DNA from: Site-B1 sp963827785
GTDB taxonomy: Bacteria > Bacteroidota > Bacteroidia > Flavobacteriales > Flavobacteriaceae
NCBI GenBank assembly: GCA_963827785.1
Contig: CAWHCT010000019.1
Span: 129,717-193,716 of the forward strand
Length of the DNA: 64,000 nt
Reading direction: 5' to 3'
The notes under the pieces are model-generated. The model did no database searches. It was not told the origin of the DNA and saw nothing but the letters and a program-made list of their open reading frames with translations. Below are positions 1 through 10,084 of the stretch, piece after piece (position 1 is the stretch's first letter; each line of letters begins with the position of its first letter). Made by a program: the position numbers and the translations under genes.

Positions 1-7
1 TAACTAA

Positions 8-346
8 CTAACTTATAAAATTAAGAGATAATGGATATTTTGGTGACTCACCATTACTTGCTTTTATTGCATTGATAATTGGAAAAACTAAGGCGATAAT
101 TCCTAATGCTATTAGGCCTAAAATGCCAAGTCCAAGTAACAGGATTAATGGTATACAAATAATGATATATACGATTAAACTCAATTGGAAATTTACTATT
201 TCCTTGCCTTGTTCATCCATTTGGTACACTTTTTCCTTTTGAGTAGCCCATAGAATCAATGGTACTATTAAACTTCCGAAGCCGGTAACAAAGGAAAGCA
301 ACTGACTCAAGTGAGTAATAACTAATAATTGTCTGTCTTGTCTCAT
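8..346 (-). CDS. DUF4870/Tic20-like small membrane protein
   Basis: 112-aa integral membrane protein. The soluble start MRQDRQLLVITHLSQL leads into a first hydrophobic segment (about residues 16-34), then a polar loop with QMDEQGKEIVNFQ, then two close hydrophobic segments (about 55-96). The HLSQL and VNFQLS motifs with this spacing are typical of DUF4870 (Tic20-like) proteins, whose function is not established. The frame stays open upstream to 529, but that extension runs through a palindrome and is not membrane-protein-like, so the internal ATG at 346 is chosen. It shares the strand of the pump operon, but a repeat-rich gap of over 300 bp separates them, so it is probably a separate unit. 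Confidence 0.7.
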   Translation of the reverse strand: MRQDRQLLVITHLSQLLSFVTGFGSLIVPLILWATQKEKVYQMDEQGKEIVNFQLSLIVYIIICIPLILLLGLGILGLIALGIIALVFPIINAIKASNGESPKYPLSLNFIS

Positions 347-528
347 GATGATTGTGTATTGATTGATACTAATAAGACGAAAAAAACAAATAATTGTTAC
401 AAGAAATTTAAAAATATAGCGATTCCTACCCTTGATAAAGGAAGGTGGATATAATCTCAATACTATGAGATTAAGGACTGAAGGGTTTATACCACTCGCC
501 TTCAGATTTTTTAATAAATCTGAAGACA

Positions 529-549
529 CTCCTCCTTTAAAAGGAGGAG
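529..549. repeat. Perfect 10-bp hairpin
   Basis: CTCCTCCTTT, one base, then AAAGGAGGAG: two perfect 10-bp arms around a single A. It lies between the DUF4870 gene and a larger nested palindrome (565-658). No T run follows on either strand, so it looks like part of an intergenic repeat rather than a classical terminator. Confidence 0.6.
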
Positions 550-564
550 AATTAATGCTATTTG

Positions 565-658
565 GTCAGTTCGAGTGATTTCAACTTGTTGAAATTGTAT
601 CGAGAACTAATTGTGACTTCTCGATACGTTTCGATTGCATCGAAACACTCGAAATGAC
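565..658. repeat. Nested palindromic repeat (REP/MITE-like)
   Basis: Symmetric element built of four pairings. Outer arms 565-577 (GTCAGTTCGAGTG) and 647-658 (ACTCGAAATGAC) pair with one mismatch. Inner arms GTATCGAGAA (597-606) and TTCTCGATAC (618-627) pair perfectly. Two small hairpins sit between them: around 580-595, and GTTTCGAT/ATCGAAAC at 628-646 with a 3-nt loop. It could fold as a four-armed structure. It sits downstream of the DUF2892 gene and encodes nothing. Flavobacterial genomes often carry such dispersed intergenic repeats; copy number cannot be judged from this window. Confidence 0.7.
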
Positions 659-667
659 TTAAACCAA

Positions 668-877
668 TTAGTTGGTGCTGCAACTTTCACCTTCATTTCT
701 TAATCCGGCTTTATATAATATTTTATCTAATAAACACCAATTCGTAATTCCAGATTGAAATAAATTAGCTCCTACAAAAACCGTGAACCATAACCAGTTT
801 TGATTCACGTATATTCCCAAAAGCACGCTAATTACTACAAATAATCCCGGGATAATTTTCATATATCTATTACGCAT
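668..877 (-). CDS. DUF2892 (YgaP-like) membrane protein
   Basis: 69 aa with two transmembrane helices (about residues 7-24 and 27-44). The second ends in the family signature LFQSGITNWCLLDKILYKAG, with a conserved Cys in the loop, followed by a short tail with one more Cys. DUF2892 is the membrane domain of the rhodanese YgaP, and such proteins are common beside sulfur-transfer genes. It is the last gene of the TolC-MFP-RND-PII-like cluster, 17 bp after the PII-like gene. That cluster's promoter carries the same operators as the sulfide-oxidation genes, so a link to sulfane sulfur handling is plausible but unproven. Confidence 0.75.
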   Translation of the reverse strand: MRNRYMKIIPGLFVVISVLLGIYVNQNWLWFTVFVGANLFQSGITNWCLLDKILYKAGLRNEGESCSTN

Positions 878-894
878 AATTCTATTTTTTTTAG

Positions 895-1200
895 TTAAAT
901 ATGTTTTTCTATGTTTAAAACTGCGACATGCAGGGTTGATAAGGTTTCCTGTTTTTCGTTAAACTCCTTAACCATATCAAAAACCAAATCTACATTTTCT
1001 TTTTTTACAAATGCATAGAAAAATACGGCTTCACCTTCGTTCATGTCATTAGAAAACCAATTTTCTTTTATTGATAGTTCTGATGCATCTCTATACCCTG
1101 TCACATCTTTATAACTATAGGTTTTAACGTCGGCTTTTTTCAGAATTCGTTTTATTTCTTTTTTAAAGTCTCGTATTGATGTTATTACTAATAATTTCAT
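895..1200 (-). CDS. PII-like small protein linked to RND pump
   Basis: 101-aa soluble protein without signal peptide. It begins with a beta strand (MKLLVITSI), then an amphipathic helix, then a variable loop with YRDASELSIKENWFSND, then a strand FFYAFV and a helix (VDLVFDMVKEFN), ending in LHVAVLNIEKHI. This alternation and length fit the ferredoxin-like fold of PII-like proteins. Small proteins of this kind (for example DUF3240) are often encoded directly after heavy-metal or HAE1-type RND pumps. It lies 23 bp after the RND stop and just before the DUF2892 gene. Ligand and partner are unknown; the PII-like assignment rests on pattern only. Confidence 0.5.
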   Translation of the reverse strand: MKLLVITSIRDFKKEIKRILKKADVKTYSYKDVTGYRDASELSIKENWFSNDMNEGEAVFFYAFVKKENVDLVFDMVKEFNEKQETLSTLHVAVLNIEKHI

Positions 1201-1223
1201 GTGTTATGTTTTTAATTTTTCTA

Positions 1224-4200
1224 TTAGGATTTGAGTCTCTTTTCAGAGATCTCTTCATGGTTTGCATATTTATTTTTTTCAATCATATAATATAGTAATG
1301 GAACAACAATTAATGTTAACATTGTTGAAACAATTGCTCCAGCCACTAATGATATTGCTAATCCTTGAAAAATTGGGTCAAATAAAATAATTGATGCTCC
1401 AATTACAACAGCTCCAGTGGTTAATAAAATTGGTGTTGTTCTTACTGCTCCAGCATCAATAATAGCTTGTTTTAAAGGAATTCCATCATTTAATCTAATT
1501 TCAATAAAGTCAATTATCAATACCGAATTTCGAACCATAACTCCAGCTAATGCAATCATTCCAATAAATGATGTTGCTGTAAAGAAAGCACCAAATAACC
1601 AGTGTCCTAAAACAATTCCTATTAATGAAAGTGGAATAGCTACCATCATAACAATAGGTGTTTTAAAGTTTTGAAACCAACCAACTATTAAGCATATAAA
1701 TAATAACAATTACTATAATAAATGCTACTCCTAAATCTCTAAATACTTCTAATGTAATTTGCCATTCACCATCCCATTTTACCGTAAAATCACTTTCATC
1801 TGAAGGTTGATCCATATACAATTCGTTGACTTTATATCCTTTTGGAAGATTTATTTTTTGAAGTTTTTCTTCCATTCCTAAAATAGCATATACAGGACTT
1901 TCTAATTCTCCAGCCATATCAGCAGTTACATAAACCACTCGTTTTTGATCTTTTCTGTAAATGGTTTTTTGCAAAGTATCTGTTTTTACTGTAACCAAAT
2001 CACTTACAGGAATCATCATTCCCTGACTTCCTTTAATTTTTATATTTTGAATATCTTGTAAGAGCTTTTTTCTGAATCATCTAAAGACAAGACAATTCCT
2101 ATTCGATCATTAGCTGATTCATCATATAAATTAGAAACAGGATATTCTCTTAAAATGGTAGTTAATTCCCTACAATTTGTTGAGGAGCAATTCCATTTAG
2201 CATTGCTTTTTCTTTATCAACTTCTAGTTTGTATTCAATTTGATCTGCTTCAACCATCCAGTCGATATCTACAATATCAGCCGTATTTTCTAAAATATCT
2301 TTAACTTGATTAGCAACTTTTATTTGTTCTTCATAATCTGGTCCATAAACTTCGGCAACCAATGTAGATAATACAGGTGGTCCTGGTGGAACTTCAACTA
2401 CTTTTACATTAGCTCCATATTTTTTAGCTATCTTTTGAATTTCTGGACGAACTTTTTTAGCAATATCATGACTTTGTAGATCTCGTCTTCTTTATGCAAT
2501 AAATTTACTTGAATATCTGCCATATTACTACCACCACGTAAATCGTAATGACGAACTAATCCGTTAAATGTAATAGGTGCAGAAGTACCAATATAATTTT
2601 GATAATTTACAACTTCAGGAATAGTAGATAAATATTGTGCAATTTCTTTTGTTACTAACAGCAGTTCTTTCTAAAGTGGTTCCTTCAGGCATATCAATCA
2701 CTACTTGAAATTCATTTTTATTATCAAAAGGTAACATTTTTACTGCAACTGATTTTGTAAAAAACATCAGCATAGAATCCAATCAATAAAACGACTGTAA
2801 TTCCTAACAACACCCATCGTTTTCCTGAACTATCTAATAAAGGTTGTTCAATTTTTTTGTAGATTTTATAAATAAAACCAGTTTCTAAACCTTCTTCTTC
2901 TTTATGTTTTTGCTTCATCTTTTTCTCTGTAATAAATGATATCCTAAATAAGGTGTAACTGTTAATGCAACAAATAAAGATAGTATCATTGCAATAGATG
3001 CACCAATTGGCATCGGACTCATATAAGGTCCCATCATACCAGATACAAATGCCATTGGTAAAATAGCTGCAATTACTGTAAATGTTGCTAATATTGTTGG
3101 GTTTCCAACTTCATTAATAGCATAAATGGCAGCTTGTTTAAATGGCAATCGTTTCATTTTAAAATGTCGATGCATATTTTCGGCAATAATAATACTATCA
3201 TCAACCACAATACCAACAACAAATACCAAGGCAAAAAGTGTAATTCTGTTTAAGGTATAACCTAATATATAATAGCTAAATAAGGTTAATGCAAATGTTA
3301 ATGGCACAGAGAAGAATACTACTAATCCACCTCGCCAACCCATGGCTAACATTACTAAAATAGTTACGGCTAAAATGGCAACACCTAAATGCAATAATAA
3401 TTCACCTACTTTATGCGAAGCAGTTTCACCATAATTTCTTGAGACTTCAACATGAACATCGTCAGGAATTAGATTTTGTTTTAAGAGTTCTACTTTATCT
3501 AATATTTTTTCTGAAATTTTCATAGCATCAGCACCTTTTACTTTTGCAACAGAAATTGTAACTGCAGCATATTCTGACCATGATCGGTAAAATTTTCATT
3601 TGCTTTTCCATATCCAAAAGACACATAACTTTTTGGAGTTGAAGGTCCATCTTGTATTGTTGCAACTTGTTTTAAATAAACAGGCATATTTTTATTTACA
3701 CCAACCACTAAATTTTCTACATCTTCGGCATTGGTTAAAAATTTGCCTGTTGTTATAAATATTCTTTATCATTTTTTACAAAACTTCCAGATTGTGACTT
3801 GCTGATTATTAGCTTGAATCATTTGCATAATACCTATAGCATCAACACCATTTTCAGCCATTTTATCTTTATCAAGAATTACTTTTAATTCTCGGTTTCT
3901 ACCACCAATAACTTTGGTAATGGAAACATCCTTTATCTTTTTCAATTTCAGACGTAACTTCTTCTGCAATTTGACTTAATTGAAAATCATCATAGTTTTC
4001 ACTCCATAATGTTAATCCCAGCATAGGCACATCATCAATCGAACGTGTTTTAACCATTGGTTCAAATACGCCATCGAGGAAACATATCTTTATGTTTCAT
4101 TAATTCATCATACAATTTCACATACGAGCGTTCGGTATCTTCACCAACATAAAACTGAACAATCATCATAGCTTGACCATTCATGGCCATACTATGAACA

Positions 4201-4450
4201 TGTTCAACACCTTTTATATTCAGAAATAATTTTTTCTAATGGTTTTACAACACGATTTTCAACCTCTGTTGGGCTCGCACCTGGATAGCCAACCAAAACA
4301 TCGGCCATTGGAACATTATTTGTGGTTCTTCTTCTCTTGGAATTAAAAAAGAACTATAAACACCAATAATCATTAAGGCAACCATTAGCAAAATGGTTAA
4401 CTTAGAGTTGATAAAACATTGGCTATTTTACCTGATATTCCTTCTTTCAT
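1224..4450 (-). pseudogene. RND (AcrB/HAE1-type) efflux pump, frame broken many times
   Basis: Spliced across frames, this encodes one RND transporter of about 1,075 aa, the usual length. It starts MKEGISGKIAN at 4450. In order one reads the first porter domain, TM4 with the proton-relay Asp pair (VVGIVVDDSIIIAENMHRH, near 3190-3230), the second porter half, and the C-terminal helices (SFIGMIALAGVMVRNSVLII near 1500-1570). At least a dozen single-base insertions or deletions break the frame, for example near 4416, 4335, 4230, 4078, 3785, 3750, 3580, 2905, 2760 and 2665. Between breaks the protein is conserved, with no in-frame stops, which favours sequencing error over decay. It follows its fusion protein by about 110 bp. 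Substrate unknown. Confidence 0.8.
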
Positions 4451-4516
4451 AATTTTATATTTTTTTGGGCGTTTTAATAGGCTATTCGCTATATCTTTTT
4501 ATTTGTTTGAAAAATT

Positions 4517-4565
4517 GCTTCGACAAGTTCAGCATGACAAAGAAAAGGATATCACTGCTATCCTT
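4517..4565. repeat. GCTTCGACAAG-type repeat plus small hairpin
   Basis: The gap between the fusion protein and pump genes holds GCTTCGACAAGTTCAGCATG from 4517, a kind of sequence common in flavobacterial intergenic repeats. A hairpin AAGGATA/TATCCTT (4545-4551 and 4559-4565) follows and overlaps the fusion-protein stop codon. On the minus strand no T run follows, so it may modulate mRNA stability inside the operon rather than terminate. Confidence 0.45.
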
Positions 4566-5663
4566 AACGCAACTTTTTTGTTATTGAATTGATAACTTTG
4601 GCTCCATTAATTAATTTACTATCTGCAGATACTATATATTGCTCATCTGCATTTAAACCTGAAAGCACTTCTACTTTATCTCCATATGTTTTACCTAACC
4701 GCAACCATCTTAAAATAGCTCTGTTTTGATCACTTACAGTATAAACACCTTTTAATCTGCCATTCTTTACAATAGCAGATTGTGGAATTAAAACCATTAA
4801 AGTCGAATCTTGTTTCCTCTCAACAGGAAATTGAACGGAAGTAAACATTCCTGATAGTATATTAGCATCTGTTTTTCAAGTTCTACTTTAACTAAAAATT
4901 GTCCACCAGTATTTTTTGCTGAAGTACTAACTTCAGTAACTTTTCCTTTAATGGATTTATTTAATGACTTAACTAAAACATCAACCATTAGTTCCTGATT
5001 TTATTTGAGAAATATCAGTTTCTGGAACCATGGCAGTTACTTCAAAATTACCAGGAGCTTCTAAAGCAATTAAAGGCATTCCCGGATTTGCCATATCACC
5101 ATCTTCAATAAACTTATTAGTTATCACTCCACTAAATGGAGCCGTAATATTTGCATAAGAAAATTGAGCATTCACTTCATTTTTCATTTGGTTAGCACTT
5201 TCTAATCGTGCTTTGGCCATTTCATAATGAGCTGTCATATCATCCAATTCTTTTTGAGATGCACTATTATCAGCAAATAAACTTTTAAAACGATTGTAAT
5301 CTTTTTGTGCATTGTTAAAAGCTGCAGTAGCTTCAGTAATACCTGCATTTACTTGAGCTCGTTTGGCTTGTAAATCGGTATTATTAATTGACAACAACAA
5401 TTGACCTTTGCGAACCTTATCACCTACATTAACATGAACTTTATTTACAAAACCCATCATTCTGGTACTCAAATTAGCACTATTGGTTGCTTCAATCTTA
5501 CCACTTGCAGTTATAAACGGATTGTTCCCATTTGATGAAACTGAACTTACTTTTACAGATACCGGAATTGAATTATCTGCAACTGCTTTTCTGTCTTCAC
5601 TACCACAACTCATCATAAATAATGATAGTGTGATGATACTAATGTGTATATGTATTTTTTCAT
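4564..5663 (-). CDS. RND membrane fusion lipoprotein (HlyD/AcrA family)
   Basis: About 366 aa; periplasmic adaptor of the RND pump downstream. The start at 5663 gives MKKYIY followed by a hydrophobic stretch and the lipobox-like MMSCGSE, so it is probably an inner-membrane lipoprotein. Next come a biotinyl-lipoyl half motif (FVNKVHVNVGDKVRKGQLLL), a coiled-coil hairpin (about residues 85-150) and the second lipoyl half (FSGVITNKFIEDGDMANPG). The C-terminal part has VLSGLNADEQYIVSADSKLINGA, typical of the barrel and membrane-proximal domain. At least three single-base indels break the frame (near 5620, 4985 and 4830). It lies between TolC and the pump in one operon. Confidence 0.75.
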
Positions 5664-5694
5664 TTTAAATTTATTTATTTTTTCCTATCCCTAA

Positions 5695-5770
5695 CCCTTT
5701 CCAAAGGAAAGGGAATTTGTTTTGTTTACCCATCCTAACTTCCTTCCCTTCGAGAAGGATTGAGGATGGG
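5695..5770. repeat. Double palindromic intergenic repeat
   Basis: Two adjacent hairpins fill the gap between the TolC stop and the fusion-protein start. The first has perfect arms CCCTTTCC/GGAAAGGG (5695-5702 and 5706-5713). The second has outer arms CCCATCCT/AGGATGGG (5729-5736 and 5763-5770) enclosing CCTTC/GAAGG (5747-5751 and 5754-5758). Neither is followed by a T run on the minus strand. The arrangement resembles a dispersed flavobacterial intergenic repeat inserted between operon members. Confidence 0.6.
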
Positions 5771-5771
5771 A

Positions 5772-7080
5772 TTATTTAGTTAAAAAGTTTAAGTATGCTT
5801 GTGCATAATTGTATTCAAAAATGGTTTGATAATATTCTAATTGCTTTTGAGCATATTGTGTTTCAGTAATTAATAAATCTGATGTTTTTTCCAATCCTTC
5901 TTTAAATCGATTTGTTCTAATTCTTAAGGATTCTTCAGATTGTTTTAAAGCTAATTCTGTTAGTTTTAATTTGTTTTCAGCATCTATTAACATTCGCTTG
6001 GCTTTGTTAAATTCCAAATTGCTTTTTGAAACATATTGATCTAATTCTAATTTAGATTTTTCAAATTCTGCTTTACTTTTCTGAGCTTTTCCAAAACGTT
6101 TTGTCCCTTCTAATATATTCCAGCTCAATTGTGCACCAAATAAATAACCGTTAGCATCACCTTGAAATACCTGGTCGTCATACAACTCGTAGCTGCCAAA
6201 AGCATTCAATCGTGGTAAAAAGGCCATTTTATCAGCTTTATACATATTATTATAAGCATCTGAAGCTAATTGCATTGCTTTAATATCTGATCGTTCTTCT
6301 GAAATTGCTTTGTTTTCAATACTTAAAGTTAGTAACTGACAAACTATCAGAAGGTTTATAAACTACATTCTGATTTTCATTCATTAAAAAAGACAAGTAA
6401 TTTGATGCATTTTCTACATTACTTTTTGCAGATTGCAATTGGTTTTGAACTTCAGTGACTCTAACTTCAACAGCCAATACATCAGCACGTTGCAGATAAC
6501 CTTGAGTAAAACTATTATCAGCCAATTTTTTATTTGAATAGGCAGCTTCCAGGGCTTTTTCTAAAACATCAACAGCTTTATAAGCCAATTGTAATTGCAT
6601 ATAGGCTTTATCGACTTCAAATTCCAAATAATCTGATGTTCTTTCCGTCTGTAATTGCATTGCCTGCATTTTGGTTTTAGCTGCTTTACGTTGGTATATA
6701 CCATCAACATTGATCAATGGTTGCTGTATCTCAAATTTTGTTGCGTAATTCTCTATCTGTGAAGGATCATTCAACAAAGCCGGATTAAAATCATTTTGAG
6801 TCAAGATCTCCTGATTTAATTTAGAACCAAAAGCCATTAAAGGATTAGTTGTTGCAATTCCAGTATGTGACACAGAAATATTAGGCAACAAAACAGCATT
6901 AGTTTGTCTGTAATCTGCTTTTGCCAGATTAAAATCCTGTTCAGAAATCTTTAAAGATGTATTGCTTTGAGATACATTGTCTAAAACTTCCTGCTTCGAA
7001 ATTGGAATCACTTGCTGTGCATTTATAACTGATGTCACAAGTGAAAAACCAAAGGCTAAAATGTATATATTCTTTTTCAT
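5772..7080 (-). CDS. TolC-family outer membrane efflux protein
   Basis: About 435 aa with one frame break near 6280-6320. The start at 7080 (MKKNIYILAFGFSLVTSVINAQ) is a signal peptide cleaved after AQ; a longer reading from 7101 would spoil it. Two OEP repeats follow, each a long helical hairpin: the first with LNQEILTQNDFNPALLNDPS and QLQTERTSDYLEFEVDKAY, the second with FEKSKLELDQYVSKSNLEFN and the closing YNYAQAYLNFLTK. It provides the outer-membrane channel of the RND system. It is the first gene of the operon, transcribed from a promoter with two tandem motif A operators (7099-7165). Confidence 0.85.
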
Positions 7081-7098
7081 TAGTTTTATTTGATGGCA

Positions 7099-7165
7099 CA
7101 AAAGTAGGTTAGCAATTCCCGAGTAGCTGTAACTTTAGTATCTATGCTATGTTACTTATGTTACA
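7099..7165 (-). promoter_or_regulatory. Promoter with tandem motif A operators (TolC-RND operon)
   Basis: Read on the minus strand: distal operator 7150-7165 (plus-strand TGTTACTTATGTTACA, one mismatch to TGTAAC-N4-GTTACA), proximal operator 7128-7143 (one perfect TGTAAC half), then exactly 21 bp, then the -7 element TACTTTTG (plus-strand 7099-7106). The two operator centres are 22 bp apart, two helical turns. The ATG at 7080 lies about 20 nt further. Confidence 0.65.
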
Positions 7166-7270
7166 GTAATTTCAAAATAATAAATACCATAAAGTTAAAG
7201 TGAGGTAAATATTCAACCAATGCAGTGGTTTTTAAACATATAAGCTGTTCTGTATTACAGTAAAAAGAAG

Positions 7271-7278
7271 TATTTTTG
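7271..7278 (+). promoter_or_regulatory. Candidate -7 element of nadAB
   Basis: TATTTTTG matches the Bacteroidota -7 consensus TAnnTTTG and lies 28 bp before the nadA ATG. No clear -33 TTTG was found and no Crp/Fnr operator is present at the 21-bp distance, so nadAB appears to lie outside the regulon seen elsewhere. Confidence 0.4.
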
Positions 7279-7306
7279 AAGTCCAAAGAATTGTAAAAAT
7301 AATTTC

Positions 7307-8303
7307 ATGAACATAATAAAAAAAGCATCATTAAATATTGAAAAAAAAGGGTTTTTGGATATTGAAACTCCGGATATTGATTATGTAAAAGAAATAAAAA
7401 GATTAAAGAAGGAAAAAAATGCTATTCTGTTAGCCCATTATTATCAAATAGATGAGATACAAGAAATAGCGGACTTTGTTGGTGACAGTTTAGCTTTGGC
7501 GCAACAGGCGGCAAAAACTGATGCAGATATCATCGTATTTGCCGGTGTCCACTTTATGGCAGAAACAGCAAAGATCTTGAATCCGACTAAAAAAGTGGTC
7601 CTGCCTGACCTACTTGCCGGTTGTTCGTTAGCAGATTCTTGTCCGCCTAAAGAATTTTCAGAATTCAAAAAACAGCACCCAGATCATATTGTCGTTACCT
7701 ATATTAATTGTTCTGCAGAAATTAAGGCATTGAGTGATTATGTCTGCACATCATCCAACGCTAGAAAAATAATTGATTCCATTCCAAAAGACCAACCTAT
7801 CATTTTTGCTCCCGACAGAAATTTAGGTGCCTATTTAAATAAGGAAACTGGACGTGAGATGTTGCTTTGGGATGGCGCCTGTATTGTCCATGAAGCCTTT
7901 TCAATGGAAAAGCTGATAAATCTTCACAAAGAACATCCAGATGCAGAATTAATTGCACATCCGGAATCTGAAGCTCATATGCTTCAAGTTGCTAAATATA
8001 TTGGTTCTACTTCTGGACTTATTAAATCATGTGAAAAATAGCAAAAAGAAAAAATTCATTGTTGCTACAGAAGCTGGAATTTTATTCCAGATGATGCAGG
8101 AAAATCCAGATAAAGAAATCATTCCTGCTCCTGCAGAAGAAGATAATACCTGTGCATGCAGCGAATGTGCTTTTATGAAAATGAATACATTGAAGAAATT
8201 GTATCTATGCTTAAAATATGAATTACCGAGCATTGAAGTTGATGCAGAATTAGCAAAAAAAGCCATTGTACCTATAAATAGAATGTTAGAGCTATCTAAA
8301 TAA
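7307..8303 (+). CDS. nadA: Quinolinate synthase NadA
   Basis: About 331 aa. Condenses iminoaspartate with dihydroxyacetone phosphate to quinolinate, the second step of de novo NAD synthesis, using one oxygen-sensitive [4Fe-4S] cluster. Seen are LLAHYYQIDEIQEIADFVGDS, the first cluster Cys region PDLLAGCSLADSCPP, the HPE segment (LIAHPESEAHML), and the last Cys region in CACSECAFMKMNTL. A frame break near 8030 is explained by one extra C: removing it restores SGLIKYVKNSKKKKFIVATE. It is followed by nadB after 13 bp and probably forms a two-gene operon with it. The clean context and essential role suggest a sequencing error rather than a pseudogene. Confidence 0.9.
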
Positions 8304-8316
8304 ACACAGATCTGAA

Positions 8317-9905
8317 ATGAAGGTTGAGCAAAAAGTATTTAAATCTGATTTTTTAGTCATAGGTTCCGGAGTTTCGGGACTCACTTTTGCTTTAAAAGCA
8401 GCTACAAAATTTAAAGATTCGAAAGTTACAATTATTACTAAGGATGAGAAAAGCGAATCCAATACCAAATACGCGCAAGGTGGTATTGCAACTGTATATG
8501 ATAAAACAGTTGATAGTTTTGAGCAACATATTCAGGACACCTTAATTGCTGGAGATGGTTTATGCGATGAAAAAGTGGTTAGAATGGTGGTTAAAGATGC
8601 TCCAGACAGATTACAGGAATTAATTGATTGGGGAACTCGCTTTGACATGGGAAAAGATGGTGATTATGATTTAGGTCGTGAAGGTGGACATTCACAAAAC
8701 AGAATTTTACACCATACAGATATTACAGGAGCAGAAATAGAACGCGCCTTAATTAGAACAAGTTGAAGCTTTACCAAATATTGAGTTTTTAGAACATCAT
8801 TATGCAATTGATTTAATTACAGAACATCAGGTTAAAAAGGAACAAACTAAGCGTCACACAAAAATTTCCTGCTTTGGTGCTTATGTTTTGGATGAAAAAC
8901 AATCAAAAGTTAAAACATTCATTAGCAAATTCACTTTATTGGCCGCTGGTGGAAGTGGACAAGTTTATGAAACCACCACAAATCCTGCAGTAGCAACTGG
9001 AGACGGTTTAGGCATTGCATATCGAGCCAAAGCTGAAATATCTGAAGTTGAGTTTATTCAATTTCATCCAACTGCTTTATTTAATCCCGGAGAATATCCT
9101 GCTTTTTTAATTTCTGAAGCTGTTAGAGGTTTTGGAGCCAAATTAAGAGATTTTAATGGCAATAAATTTATGCACAATTACGATGAACGTGAAGAATTAG
9201 CCTCCAGAGATATTGTTGCCAGAGCGATTGACAATGAACTGAAGAAAAGTGGCTCACCTCATGTGTATTTAGATTGTACGCATTTGGATCATGAAAAAAT
9301 TTAAAGACGCATTTTCCAAATATTACCGAAAAATGTGCGAGTTTAGGCATTGATGTTGAAAAAAGATTTTATTCCTGTGGTTCCTGCTTCGCATTACATT
9401 TGTGGAGGTGTAAACGTGAACAAAAATGCTAAAACATCCATTAAAAAACTATATGCTTGTGGCGAAGTAACAAGAACCGGTTTACATGGTGGAAACAGAT
9501 TAGCATCCAACTCATTATTAGAAGGTTTGGTCTATGCGCATAAAGCATTTTTACATGCGAGTAAAAAGTTTGATAAAACACCAATGCCAGACAATATTCC
9601 GGAATGGAATGATAGTGGTGTAATTAAAGAATATGGAAAAAATATTAATTACTCATGACAGAAATGAAGTAAAAACCATTATGAGCAATTATGTTGGCAT
9701 TGTAAGGTCCAACGAGCGTTTAAAACGTGCTGAAAAACGTTTACATGTGCTTTATGAAGATAACAAACGGTTGTATGACCATTCTGAATTATCTGCAGAT
9801 TTGTGTGAATTAAGAAACTTAATTACAACAGCCTATTTAATAACACAGTTCTCAAAAAAACGAACAGAAAATTGTGGTGGATTTTACAGTTTGGATTTAG
9901 TTTGA
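8317..9905 (+). CDS. nadB: L-aspartate oxidase NadB
   Basis: About 528 aa. FAD enzyme that oxidises L-aspartate to iminoaspartate for NadA. Visible are the Rossmann motif GSGVSGLTFALKAA, the family signature SNTKYAQGGIATVYD, the active-site region REGGHSQNRILHHTDITG, VEFIQFHPTALF, SEAVRGFGAKL, SRDIVARAID, then ASHYICGGVNVN and TGLHGGNRLASNSLLEGLVYA. The frame is broken about four times (near 8757, 9300, 9350 and 9650). At 8757 an extra A (ATTAGAACAAG) turns LIEQVEALP out of frame. The C-terminal helical region closes with QFSKKRTENCGGFYSLDLV. Its last 22 bp overlap a small convergent gene. Confidence 0.88.
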
Positions 9906-10084
9906 TAATCGCGAGTGCTTCCATGTCCTCCAGCTACAATAACCATAATTTTAACGCTTAAAATTATAAATTTAAAAAACTGAAGAAACGGATTCATCAT
10001 TCTAAATCGCATTCTTGGAGATATTCTTTTCATAATGTTTATATTTGTTATTTTTGCTATTGACTTCGTAATTATTGATTTCAT
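9884..10084 (-). CDS. Conserved-looking 66-aa basic/hydrophobic protein
   Basis: 66 aa, starting MKSIITKSIAK, with a basic patch (MKRISPRMRFRMMN), one hydrophobic segment FLQFFKFIILSVKIMVIVAG and a short polar tail GGHGSTRDYQTKSKL. Its ATG overlaps the stop of the SQR-like gene upstream (ATGA at 10081-10084), which points to translational coupling and selects this start over a longer open frame from 10126. It probably inserts once into or lies on the inner membrane, perhaps assisting the flavoprotein; that is inference. No known family recognised. Its 3' end overlaps nadB convergently by 22 bp. Confidence 0.55.
   Translation of the reverse strand: MKSIITKSIAKITNINIMKRISPRMRFRMMNPFLQFFKFIILSVKIMVIVAGGHGSTRDYQTKSKL

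Noticed and set aside
8..529. 173-aa reading of the DUF4870 gene
   Set aside because: The extra 61 residues run through a hairpin-rich leader and are not like the family; the ATG at 346 fits the usual length.
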